Below are positions 1-5,031 of a DNA stretch of 7,744 nucleotides, one piece after another. The notes beneath the pieces are model-generated. The model was not told the DNA's origin. It saw only the letters and a program-made list of their open reading frames with translations, and made no database searches. How positions within the stretch are numbered: position 1 is the stretch's first letter; each line of letters begins with the position of its first letter. The position numbers and the translations under genes were made by a program. Source of the stretch: an archaeon (GTDB taxonomy: Archaea > Iainarchaeota > Iainarchaeia > Iainarchaeales > GCA-2688035); contig JAUWWX010000037.1 of the NCBI GenBank assembly GCA_030616665.1, positions 1 to 7,744 of the forward strand. The letters run 5' to 3'.

Positions 1-671
1 GCAAGAGGGACAAGCCCCCTGAGCCAGGCCTTCCTGTTCTGCCCCAGCACACCCAGGTACAGCAGGCAGAAGAAGAAAAAGATGTAAATATGTGATGCAA
101 ACACCGCTGCCATCAGCAGTGAAAAGGCCGCTATTTCCCTCCTTGTCATCCTGAGGCAATTCCTCCTATCCAGCAAGTAAACTACTGCAGGAAAGCACAG
201 GTTGAATGCGAAAATCTTTGTCACCGAGGCGTTGATTACAAGCAGGCCCAAGGCAAAAAAGTTTCCAACGGTTAGAAGGTAAACCGGCAAATTTTTTTTC
301 GATATTTTCCACGTAAGGGCAAATGCGAACACATAGCTAAGCAACAAAGTTGCGAAGTAGGTCCAGTATATGGAACCAAAGCCCAAAATTGAGGACAGGT
401 GGAAAAGGATGCTGTTCAAAAGATGGAACAAAGGCTGATAAAGGCTTGACAAAACAAAATTGTAGCCATAGTTCCAGTAGGGAATTTCTGCAAAGAAGCC
501 CTTGTCGATCACGAAAAAGCTGTGCGTTAGATATGTGCCAAGTTCTCCACTGTGCCAGTAGCCTGGCAACGAAGCAATGAAAAAAAAGTGTGCAATGAAC
601 ACTACAAGCAGCAGGAAGCCTGCGAGCATCAGTAACGAAAACCTTTTTTTGATAAAGCCGTCCAAAGCCAT
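1..671 (-). CDS. Polytopic membrane protein, GT-C/PTPS-related-like, partial (C-terminus off left edge)
   Basis: Reading the minus strand from ATG at 671 gives 223 codons with no stop before the window edge, so only the N-terminal part is visible. The protein is strongly hydrophobic. It has a short basic start (FIKKR), a membrane segment at about residues 12-34, an outer loop at 35-75, and further membrane segments at about 78-95, 100-121, 128-147, 153-167 and 179-206. The first loop carries WHSGELG (39-45), IPYWNYGYNF (63-72) and SLYQPLF (76-82). This layout, with an acidic residue after TM1 followed by a 'G..P.W..GY....YQPL.Y' loop, resembles GT-C-fold membrane proteins of the PTPS-related/YfhO-like kind, which act in surface glycan or lipid-linked sugar transfer. 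The family assignment is by pattern only. The open frame and coherent topology make the gene itself secure. AT-rich TATA-like stretches lie at 711-719 and 729-742; no clear ribosome binding site is seen. Confidence 0.8.
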   Translation of the reverse strand, partial: MALDGFIKKRFSLLMLAGFLLLVVFIAHFFFIASLPGYWHSGELGTYLTHSFFVIDKGFFAEIPYWNYGYNFVLSSLYQPLFHLLNSILFHLSSILGFGSIYWTYFATLLLSYVFAFALTWKISKKNLPVYLLTVGNFFALGLLVINASVTKIFAFNLCFPAVVYLLDRRNCLRMTRREIAAFSLLMAAVFASHIYIFFFFCLLYLGVLGQNRKAWLRGLVPL

Positions 672-897
672 TAACAAACACTTCTTTCTGCCTTTCAGGC
701 TGTTAATTTCTATTAAATTCGGTTGTTAATTTAAAATAAACTGGAGAGAGTTAAGGCGGCTAGCGCAAACGGCTGCCAATAATACAAACAAAAAGAGGCA
801 AAACAGAGTCTTAATACATTTTTTTTGCTGGCGTGTTTTTTCAACTCAAGCTGGGAACCAAAATTCTTTCGCTAAGTAGAAATTATAAAAGTATAAG
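672..897. other. AT-rich intergenic region without a recognisable gene
   Basis: These 226 bases lie between the 5S rRNA 3' end and the membrane-protein start, both on the minus strand. I see no open frame with coding character and no tRNA. Two TATA-like stretches (711-719 and 729-742, read on the minus strand) could serve the membrane-protein gene. An imperfect inverted repeat at about 756-778 (GGCGGCT and GGCTGCC arms) and long T-runs on the plus strand (819-828 and 837-842) are the only structures noted. Confidence 0.5.
875..897 (-). terminator. T-rich tract after 5S rRNA, probable terminator
   Basis: Directly after the 3' arm of 5S helix I, the minus strand becomes T-rich and carries a TTTT run followed by a TTT run (CTTATACTTTTATAATTTC). 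Archaeal transcription often stops on such T-rich tracts without a hairpin. This is inferred from composition and position only. Confidence 0.35.
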
Positions 898-1013
898 ATT
901 AGCAGCGTCTAGCAGGCTGCAAGCAGCAGCTCACCGCCAAGCTTTTCCCTGCAGGGCTTAACTTCCGGGTTCGAGATGGGACCGGGTGTTTCCCCTGCGG
1001 CATGGCCGCTAAT
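898..1013 (-). rRNA. 5S ribosomal RNA
   Basis: The minus strand carries the universal 5S core: an ACCCGGTCCCATCTCGAAC stretch followed by CCGGAAGTTAAG (helix III, loops B and C). The ends pair: AGCGGC (1010-1005) with GCTGCT (906-901), extendable by ATT/AAT to nine pairs, so the mature ends lie between 1010-1013 and 898-901. Helix II forms from GCAGGG with CCCTGC. Helices IV and V form from TTGGCGG with CTGCTAG around a GCTGC/GCAGC hairpin. The length of 110-116 nt is slightly short for the family. No 16S, 23S or tRNA is adjacent in this window, so the gene stands alone and has its own TATA box at 1037-1046. Confidence 0.95.
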
Positions 1014-1036
1014 CAAATAGAATTGTGTCTGCCTTT

Positions 1037-1046
1037 GTTTAAAAAG
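1037..1046 (-). promoter_or_regulatory. TATA box of the 5S rRNA gene
   Basis: The minus strand reads CTTTTTAAAC immediately after the TBP stop codon (1048-1050). Its centre is about 27 bp upstream of the predicted 5S 5' end (1010-1013), the normal archaeal TATA-to-start distance. The promoter is squeezed between the TBP stop and the 5S gene, so 5S is probably transcribed independently of TBP. Confidence 0.6.
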
Positions 1047-1047
1047 C

Positions 1048-1629
1048 TTACTTTTTCTTCTTTCGTTTGGATTTTTTCTGGCTTGGCTTCTTTCTCTTCT
1101 TTCCAACAATCAGCTCGGAGGCCACCTTCAGCCCCTTCTTCAAAAGGGATTCCCTTTTTGCACCAGCGCAAATCATTTTGCCGTTCTTGAACAGGAGAAG
1201 CGTAAGCTTCGGTTCAGCAATTCTCAAAATCGCGCCAGGGAACTGTTCTGGCTCGTATTCCACGTTGTCAAGCCGCATCGCCGTCTGGAACAGGTCAAGG
1301 CTCTGGTTTAAGTTGGCTGTTGCCACAAGGTTTACCACATTGTACTTAACTTTTTTCTGCACCTTCACCTGCTTCTGTATTTCGTGGATTAGCCTGCTTG
1401 CCTTCCTTATTGCGAGACCAATCTGCTTTTCGCTGCTCGCTCCCGAGCAAATGACCTTGCCGTTCTTGAATAGCAGCATGCTCACCTTTGGCTCTTTCAG
1501 CTTCAAGATTGCTCCTGGAAACTGCTCCGGCTCGTACTCAATGTTCGGAATGCTTACCGCAAGGTTGTACAAGTCAAGCGTGGCATTCAAATTGGAGGAG
1601 GCAACAATATTGACAATAGTGTATTTCAA
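1048..1629 (-). CDS. tbp: TATA-binding protein (TBP) with basic C-terminal tail
   Basis: General transcription factor that binds and bends TATA boxes and recruits TFB and RNA polymerase. The protein has 193 residues and the pseudo-twofold TBP fold: repeat 1 at about residues 3-88 and repeat 2 at about 95-175. Each repeat carries the hallmarks (V-N-[IL]-V-A near residues 6-10 and 99-103; EYEPEQFPGAIL at 31-42 and 124-135; LLFKNGK at 52-58 and 145-151). The four DNA-kinking phenylalanines are present (F37, F54, F130, F147). The start is TTG at 1629: an in-frame TGA lies just upstream and the TBP fold begins four residues in. A weak SD-like GAGTTGATG lies at 1634-1642. Oddity: residues 177-193 form an almost pure Lys/Arg tail (KKRKK, KKSKRKKKK), where many euryarchaeal TBPs have an acidic tail. 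The gene is followed at once by the 5S promoter. Confidence 0.97.
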   Translation of the reverse strand: MKYTIVNIVASSNLNATLDLYNLAVSIPNIEYEPEQFPGAILKLKEPKVSMLLFKNGKVICSGASSEKQIGLAIRKASRLIHEIQKQVKVQKKVKYNVVNLVATANLNQSLDLFQTAMRLDNVEYEPEQFPGAILRIAEPKLTLLLFKNGKMICAGAKRESLLKKGLKVASELIVGKKRKKPSQKKSKRKKKK

Positions 1630-1647
1630 GAGGCATCAACTCAGGGG

Positions 1648-1717
1648 CATTTAAAAAGGCCCTTTAAAAACCTAAATAAAAAGGGTTTCGCAACATTTAA
1701 AAAGCCATTTAAAAGCC
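1648..1717 (-). promoter_or_regulatory. TBP promoter region with four TATA-like boxes
   Basis: Four near-identical elements, read on the plus strand as CATTTAAAAAGG (1648-1659), CCTTTAAAAACC (1661-1672), CATTTAAAAAGCC (1694-1706) and CATTTAAAAGCC (1706-1717), lie upstream of the TBP start. On the minus strand each reads as GG[CT]TTTTTAAA. By the spacing seen at the other promoters here, the 1661-1672 box would start transcription about 8-10 nt before the TTG codon, and the 1648-1659 box at or just inside it. TBP binding its own multiple boxes is a possible autoregulatory arrangement (inference). Confidence 0.5.
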
Positions 1718-1736
1718 GGCCTGGGGGCTTGGCTTT
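1712..1736 (-). terminator. Possible hairpin terminator after the TraB-like gene
   Basis: On the minus strand, AAAGCC (1736-1731) can pair with GGCTTT (1719-1714) across a 12-nt loop, and the descending arm runs into a short T-run. It lies about 90 nt beyond the stop of the upstream gene. The stem is weak and overlaps a TATA-like box, so the call is tentative. Confidence 0.2.
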
Positions 1737-1784
1737 GTGGATAAAATATTTTTTGTGGATAAAGTCTTTAAGTTGTTGATAAAA
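1735..1784. repeat. Three tandem direct repeats TTGTKGATAAA
   Basis: TTGTGGATAAAA (1735-1746), TTGTGGATAAAG (1753-1764) and TTGTTGATAAAA (1773-1784) recur at 18-20 bp intervals, about two helical turns, upstream of the TBP TATA-box cluster. Regular spacing on one face of the helix is typical of operator sites. The complement of the repeat matches the bacterial DnaA-box consensus, but archaea lack DnaA, so a different binder is expected. Confidence 0.55.
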
Positions 1785-1824
1785 TCAGCTCGCGGCCCTT
1801 TTTCTAAACCAACTTCTATTGAAT

Positions 1825-2697
1825 TTATACGCGTCTTATAGCTCTTCTGAAAAACTCTCTTCTGCTAATCTTTGGTTCTTTCTTTGTTGCCTTCCTTTTG
1901 GGCTTTGGCTTCAGAGTTTCCTTGAACTCTTCTACCTTCAAAACATTGCCATATTTACCAAGGTGTATTTTGAAGGATTTTGGGTAATCTTTCTTCAGCC
2001 ATTTGTTTAAATTATATTTTTTGAGTAGCTGCTGTCTCTTATTTGGATGCTGCAACAGTTTAACAATGCCGTAATGGTGGCTGCCCCAAGCCACTGCAAT
2101 AACTGGTTTCCTGCCAAGCTCTTTCCTTAGCCTTGGCGCCAAGAAGCCCTCCATCTTTTCAGCCGAAACGAGATTCCTTAATTTAATTCTCCCTGGAGAG
2201 CTTATAAAAAGTTCACTTAAAGCTGCTGATAAATGCCACAAGCCCCTTCTCTCTATCTCTTTATCGTGAACGAGTTTTAGTGTCTCCAACATGGCTTGGT
2301 TGCAAATGAAGGGTGAAAGCAAACCAAGGCTTATCGTGGTTCCAGCGAGAAAGGCTCTTCTGCTAATTTTCTTCTTTGACCTAAGAAAAGCAGTAAGTAC
2401 GACCAGTCCCCCTCCTACACCTGAAGAAACTGCTGAAGCAATCTGTTTTGCGTGGGTAACTTTTCGACTCTTTTCACTTTGTGCAGCGTCTACTATCCAA
2501 ACCTTTTTTCTCCTCTCAGCTGCTTGCTTAACCAAATCCCAATAGGTTACAGCCCCTGTTACTTTGCTTGGTTCTATGTCTCCCCTTTCCAGCACGAGCG
2601 CATCAAATTCCTTGGGCGAGCGATGGGTCATTACATAATGTGGTGAAAAGATCAAAACATACTTAGCATTTGGTGTTTCAACAGTTGTCCAGGCCAT
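1825..2697 (-). CDS. TraB/TIKI-superfamily-like protein with internal membrane hairpin
   Basis: A 290-aa protein with no firmly recognised family. Its motif order recalls the TraB/PrgY/TIKI (EreA/ChaN-like) fold: HYVMTHRSPKEFDALVLERGD (20-40, shown by its H25 and the acidic E37 of the LVLE strand), and AVAWGSHHYGIVKLL (201-215), comparable to the GxxH...G..LL motif (G205, H207/H208). The first GxxH motif is degenerate (V-M-T-H). Between the two halves lies a hydrophobic hairpin, about 86-104 and 115-132, suggesting membrane anchoring. Residues 112-117 (SRRAFL), between the two segments, and 278-283 (SRREFF), near the C-terminus, resemble each other and the twin-arginine motif, but neither is N-terminal. 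The last 30 residues are strongly basic (KPKPKRKATKK...RRAIRRV). ATG at 2697 lies 26 bp from a TATA-like box, suggesting a leaderless transcript. It could be a metal-dependent peptidase-like or a regulatory membrane protein; function unproven. Confidence 0.75.
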   Translation of the reverse strand: MAWTTVETPNAKYVLIFSPHYVMTHRSPKEFDALVLERGDIEPSKVTGAVTYWDLVKQAAERRKKVWIVDAAQSEKSRKVTHAKQIASAVSSGVGGGLVVLTAFLRSKKKISRRAFLAGTTISLGLLSPFICNQAMLETLKLVHDKEIERRGLWHLSAALSELFISSPGRIKLRNLVSAEKMEGFLAPRLRKELGRKPVIAVAWGSHHYGIVKLLQHPNKRQQLLKKYNLNKWLKKDYPKSFKIHLGKYGNVLKVEEFKETLKPKPKRKATKKEPKISRREFFRRAIRRV

Positions 2698-2700
2698 ACT

Positions 2701-2720
2701 AAAGCTATGCTTTTAGCTTT
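2701..2720. repeat. 7-bp inverted repeat between TATA box and start of the TraB-like gene
   Basis: AAAGCTA (2701-2707) and TAGCTTT (2714-2720) form perfect arms around a 6-nt spacer. The palindrome starts 4 bp upstream of the ATG and abuts the TATA-like box, a position where a repressor would block transcription initiation. An operator role is inference. Confidence 0.4.
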
Positions 2721-2727
2721 TATTATT
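2718..2727 (-). promoter_or_regulatory. TATA-like box of the TraB-like gene
   Basis: The minus strand reads AATAATAAAA, centred 26 bp upstream of the ATG at 2697. That spacing would place the transcription start at or next to the start codon, giving a leaderless mRNA. Confidence 0.45.
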
Positions 2728-2737
2728 CTTTCGCCAA

Positions 2738-2831
2738 GCCAATACTTTTTCAACAACTTGCCCTTTTTTCCAATCTTGTTGCAATAATAGGGGGCTTTTG
2801 CAACAATCCCTGGGGGCTTTGTCGTATTGGC
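2738..2831. repeat. Nested inverted repeats (possible structured RNA or binding region)
   Basis: An outer pair, GCCAATAC (2738-2745) and GTATTGGC (2824-2831), encloses an inner perfect 9-bp pair, TTGTTGCAA (2776-2784) and TTGCAACAA (2798-2806), with a 13-nt loop. A GGGGGCTTT motif appears twice (2790-2798 and 2812-2820). The element lies in the divergent intergenic region between the TraB-like gene and rpl21e. I cannot assign it to a known RNA family; H/ACA and C/D box signals were looked for and not seen. Confidence 0.35.
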
Positions 2832-2899
2832 GGGTTGCAGAAAGTAAGTCGAATGCGGGATTATTTTTCTCTCTTGCCTTGTTTTTCCCTTCATAGTAG

Positions 2900-2929
2900 A
2901 TATTTAAAGATTTTCTTTGCTTTATATTC
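2900..2929 (+). promoter_or_regulatory. Promoter region of the rpl21e-rpoF-DUF655-ksgA operon
   Basis: Two TATA-like elements precede the operon: ATATTTAAAG (2900-2909) and CTTTATATTC (2920-2929). The second is closer to the archaeal TTTATATA consensus and would start transcription near 2951, leaving a leader of about 33 nt that contains the GGTG ribosome binding site. No other promoter is visible before ksgA. Confidence 0.5.
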
Positions 2930-2970
2930 TAATTCAGTGTTCTTGATTTAGGTAGATGTATCTTTGAAAA

Positions 2971-2977
2971 AAGGTGG
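2971..2977 (+). promoter_or_regulatory. Shine-Dalgarno site deciding the rpl21e TTG start
   Basis: AAGGTGG ends 6 bases before TTG at 2984 and is complementary to the archaeal anti-SD core (CACC). The same AAGGTGGTT string precedes the DUF655 start. This supports the TTG codon as the true start of L21e; no in-frame ATG is nearby. Confidence 0.65.
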
Positions 2978-2983
2978 TTTGGG

Positions 2984-3283
2984 TTGGCGAACAAGAAGGC
3001 CAGGGGCAAAAGGGCGAAAACAAGGCGCAAGCTGAAGAAAAAGGAAGGCCACGTTACAGTTAACGAGATGCTTAAGCCGTTTGCAAAGGGTGCAATAGTC
3101 CAGGTAAACATCAGGCCGGAAATGCATAGGGGCATGCCGCCTGCAATATACCAGGGAACCAGCGGCGTTGTGAAGGAAAAACAGGGCAGCAACTACAGGG
3201 TTGATGTGAGAAAGGGCAAAATTGCAAAGGTCTTGATTGTGCACGGCATTCATTTGAAGGAACATGGAGGAAAAGCAAAATGA
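2984..3283 (+). CDS. rpl21e: Large ribosomal subunit protein L21e (eL21)
   Basis: A 99-residue protein of normal length for archaeal L21e, a component of the 50S subunit. It has the Arg/Lys-rich N-terminus (about residues 3-21), the core 'F.KGAIVQVNIRPEMHRGMP' (33-51), YQGTSGVV (56-63), then Q67-G and Y71-R-V-D-V, and ends with the 'K..LIV...HLK' strand (82-92). These match the SH3-like barrel of the family. Translation starts at TTG with a good SD site upstream. Its TGA stop overlaps the rpoF ATG in an ATGA, indicating translational coupling. It heads an operon whose order is a familiar archaeal information-processing cluster. Confidence 0.96.
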   Translation: MANKKARGKRAKTRRKLKKKEGHVTVNEMLKPFAKGAIVQVNIRPEMHRGMPPAIYQGTSGVVKEKQGSNYRVDVRKGKIAKVLIVHGIHLKEHGGKAK

Positions 3284-3615
3284 TTGGGGAAAAGGTTATT
3301 GAGAAAAAGCCAGTGAATCTGACAGAGGTAAAGCGGTTGCTTGCAGGCAAAAAAAAGGAGAAAGACCTCAGCTACGAGCAGGACATTACCCTGAAGTATG
3401 CAAAGAAGTTCTCAAAGATGAGCCTGAGCCAAGCGAAAAAGCTTGAATCAGAGTTGAAGCAGCTAGAGGGCCTGCTCCCTGCTACGATTGTGAAGATTGT
3501 TGACATTCTTCCAGAGAAAAAGGAAAGGCTGCAGTTGTTGATAGCAAAGGACCTTGTCTTGAACGAGGTAAGCATGCAAAAAATAGTTGACCTGTGCAAG
3601 AAATACAGAAAGTAA
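3280..3615 (+). CDS. rpoF: DNA-directed RNA polymerase subunit F (Rpb4-like)
   Basis: A 111-residue subunit that pairs with subunit E (Rpb7-like) to form the stalk of archaeal RNA polymerase, which binds nascent RNA and helps open complex formation. The N-terminal part (1-30) contacts E' and the core. The rest is the helical HRDC-like domain: LSYEQDITLKYAKKF (30-44), then the signature 'IVKIVDILPEKKERLQLLIAK' at about 70-90 (key residues D75, P78, L84), and a last helix at 96-110. Length and motifs are typical for archaeal RpoF. The start overlaps the L21e stop (ATGA), and DUF655 follows after 19 nt. Confidence 0.93.
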   Translation: MIGEKVIEKKPVNLTEVKRLLAGKKKEKDLSYEQDITLKYAKKFSKMSLSQAKKLESELKQLEGLLPATIVKIVDILPEKKERLQLLIAKDLVLNEVSMQKIVDLCKKYRK

Positions 3616-3622
3616 TTTCTTT

Positions 3623-3629
3623 AAGGTGG
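3623..3629 (+). promoter_or_regulatory. Shine-Dalgarno site deciding the DUF655 start
   Basis: AAGGTGG ends 5 bases before ATG at 3635. An in-frame ATG at 3587 would lie inside rpoF and adds 16 residues (MTCARN...) unlike the family, so the 3635 start is preferred. Confidence 0.7.
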
Positions 3630-3634
3630 TTATC

Positions 3635-4204
3635 ATGCCAAACGAGGAAGAAGCCGTTGTTTTGGATTATTTGCCAAAGGGAAGAGCAAACAGCTTCAAG
3701 CCTGAGCCAATTGCCCAGGTGCTTGGAAAGCAGTTCTTTTCTCTTCTCGAGGTCGTTCCAAAAAAGGAGCTAAAGGTAATGGAAACCATTTACGTTGGCA
3801 AGGAAGAAAGGGACAAGGTTGAGTTCATTAAGAGAAGGATAAACTTTGGGCAGCTTACCAATACCGCGATTGCAGAGCTTGACAGGGCAATTGAAAACAT
3901 TGTGGGGGAAGACAAGAAAAAATTCCTAGATTTCTTCAACAATGCCCAGCCAATCACTTTGAGAAGGCACCAGCTTGAGTTGCTGCCAGGCATGGGAAAA
4001 AAGCACATGCAGGACATTTTGAGGGAGAGGGAAAAAAAGCCTTTTCAGTCCTTTGAGGACTTAGAGGCAAGGATAAAGCTTTTGCCCAACCCGGAAAAGA
4101 CAATCATTAAAAGAATCTTGCTAGAGTTGGAGGAAGAGTCCCTAAACCACTACCTTTTTGCCAGGCCCCCGGTCAGGGAAAGGAAATTTGGAAGACGGTT
4201 CTAG
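3635..4204 (+). CDS. DUF655 family protein with helix-hairpin-helix
   Basis: A 189-residue member of the archaeal DUF655 family, a conserved but biochemically undefined protein whose gene usually lies between rpoF and ksgA. The N-terminal part, from AVVLDYLPKG (7-16) through V-I-Y-V-G-K near 51-56, looks like a small beta-barrel, compatible with nucleic-acid binding. Residues 57-105 are mainly helical and end in the FFNNAQPITLRRHQLE stretch (100-115). A helix-hairpin-helix, LLPGMGKKHMQDIL (116-129), is followed by PFQSFEDLEARI (136-147), a pattern shared with DNA/RNA-binding HhH proteins. The very C-terminus is basic (RERKFGRR). Its operon position suggests a role around ribosome or RNA metabolism (inference). 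The ksgA ATG follows after 5 nt. Confidence 0.93.
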   Translation: MPNEEEAVVLDYLPKGRANSFKPEPIAQVLGKQFFSLLEVVPKKELKVMETIYVGKEERDKVEFIKRRINFGQLTNTAIAELDRAIENIVGEDKKKFLDFFNNAQPITLRRHQLELLPGMGKKHMQDILREREKKPFQSFEDLEARIKLLPNPEKTIIKRILLELEEESLNHYLFARPPVRERKFGRRF

Positions 4205-4209
4205 ATTTT

Positions 4210-5031
4210 ATGAGCCTTTTAAGCGAATTGCACAATCTAATGGCAAAGTACCGGTTCAGGCCAAACAAGAAAATTTCCCAGCACTTTGTTGTTAGCGAAC
4301 AGCTTATTCAAAGGCTTGTTGATTTGGCAGGGCTAAAGGAAAGCGACAAAGTGCTTGAAATAGGTCCAGGCGCAGGTTTTTTGACCAGGAAGTTAATGAA
4401 AAAGTGCAGAACCGCTGCGGTTGAAATTGACAAAAGCTTGTGCCAGCTTCTTGAGGAAGAATTGGATTGCAAAAACCTGCAGGTTCTCTGCGGCGATTTT
4501 CTCAAGGTAGAACTTCCTGAATTCAACAAGGTTGTCTCACTGCCGCCCTATTCGCAAAGCTCTGCAATAGTCCACAAGTTGCTTGAATTCGATTTCGAGC
4601 TTGGCGTATTTGTTTTCCAAAAAGAGTTTGCTGCTAAGCTTGTTGCCCTGCCAGGCTTTGGGGAGTACGGTGCCCTAAGCGTCCTAACCCAGTATGCCTT
4701 TGAAGCCAAAGTGGTGCAAAGGGTAGCAAGCAATTCCTTTTTCCCAAAGCCAAAGGGCGAAAGCTGCATTGTCGTGCTAAACACCCATAACAAGTTTGCT
4801 CATGTGAAAGACAAGGCATTGTTCTCGCTTTTTGTAAAAACACTTTTCCGGTTCAGGAACAAAAACCTCAGAAACGCGCTGGACAAAAGCAAGCAGTTTC
4901 TGCTTCCAGCCCTTAAAATGGATGAAGCAAAATTTAGCGAAAAAACCTCTGGCTTGCAAATGCTGGAAAAAAAGGTTGGCCTTATTCCCGTACAGCTATT
5001 TGTCAAAGCGTTCAACCAAATAGACAGTTAA
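4210..5031 (+). CDS. ksgA: rRNA adenine N6,N6-dimethyltransferase family protein (KsgA/Dim1)
   Basis: A 273-aa class I SAM-dependent methyltransferase. The family dimethylates two adjacent adenines at the 3' end of 16S rRNA and acts as a late checkpoint of small-subunit assembly. Visible: the N-terminal family motif in reduced form (KKISQHF, 20-26; usually S-x-G-Q-[NH]-F), SAM motif I VLEIGPGAGFLTRKL (48-62), the motif II acidic residue E72, G95-D96, QKEFAAKL (137-144), EYGALSV (152-158), SFFPKPKGES (176-185) and the RNA-binding FRFRNKNLRNAL (213-224). Oddity: motif IV, normally NLPY, reads LPPY (111-114) within VVSLPPYSQSS, so the catalytic asparagine is replaced by leucine. Start at 4210, 5 nt after DUF655; M11 is a less likely alternative. 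The stop overlaps the convergent AMP phosphorylase stop. Confidence 0.92.
   Translation: MSLLSELHNLMAKYRFRPNKKISQHFVVSEQLIQRLVDLAGLKESDKVLEIGPGAGFLTRKLMKKCRTAAVEIDKSLCQLLEEELDCKNLQVLCGDFLKVELPEFNKVVSLPPYSQSSAIVHKLLEFDFELGVFVFQKEFAAKLVALPGFGEYGALSVLTQYAFEAKVVQRVASNSFFPKPKGESCIVVLNTHNKFAHVKDKALFSLFVKTLFRFRNKNLRNALDKSKQFLLPALKMDEAKFSEKTSGLQMLEKKVGLIPVQLFVKAFNQIDS

Noticed and set aside
337..681. 114-aa minus-strand open frame at the left edge
   Set aside because: It is an alternative frame of the real membrane-protein gene, which reads from ATG 671 through base 1 with a coherent transmembrane pattern. The 114-aa product shows no such pattern.
1067..1654. 195-aa plus-strand open frame opposite TBP
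   Set aside because: It is antisense to the unmistakable TBP gene, and its Phe/Ser-rich product is what the reverse of Lys-rich coding DNA gives.
1735..1784. DnaA-box array / bacterial replication origin
   Set aside because: The repeat complement matches TTATCCACA, but the genes around it are clearly archaeal and archaea use Orc1/Cdc6, not DnaA. It is kept only as an unexplained repeat.
2019..2367. Tat signal peptide in the TraB-like protein
   Set aside because: SRRAFLAG resembles a twin-arginine motif, but it lies at residue 112 after a hydrophobic segment, not at an N-terminus.
2738..2831. H/ACA or C/D box guide RNA
   Set aside because: No ACA box at the right distance from the stems and no RTGATGA/CTGA pair was found on either strand.
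2652..2894. 80-aa minus-strand open frame upstream of the TraB-like gene
   Set aside because: It overlaps the start of that gene, covers its TATA box and palindrome, contains the inner inverted repeat and resembles no family. The gene is possible but not supported.
2956..2967. Three-codon upstream ORF before rpl21e
   Set aside because: ATG-TAT-CTT-TGA is easily explained by chance, and no start signal supports it.
3587..3634. Extended N-terminus for the DUF655 gene (start at 3587)
   Set aside because: The upstream ATG lies inside rpoF, whereas AAGGTGG sits correctly before ATG 3635, where family-like sequence begins.
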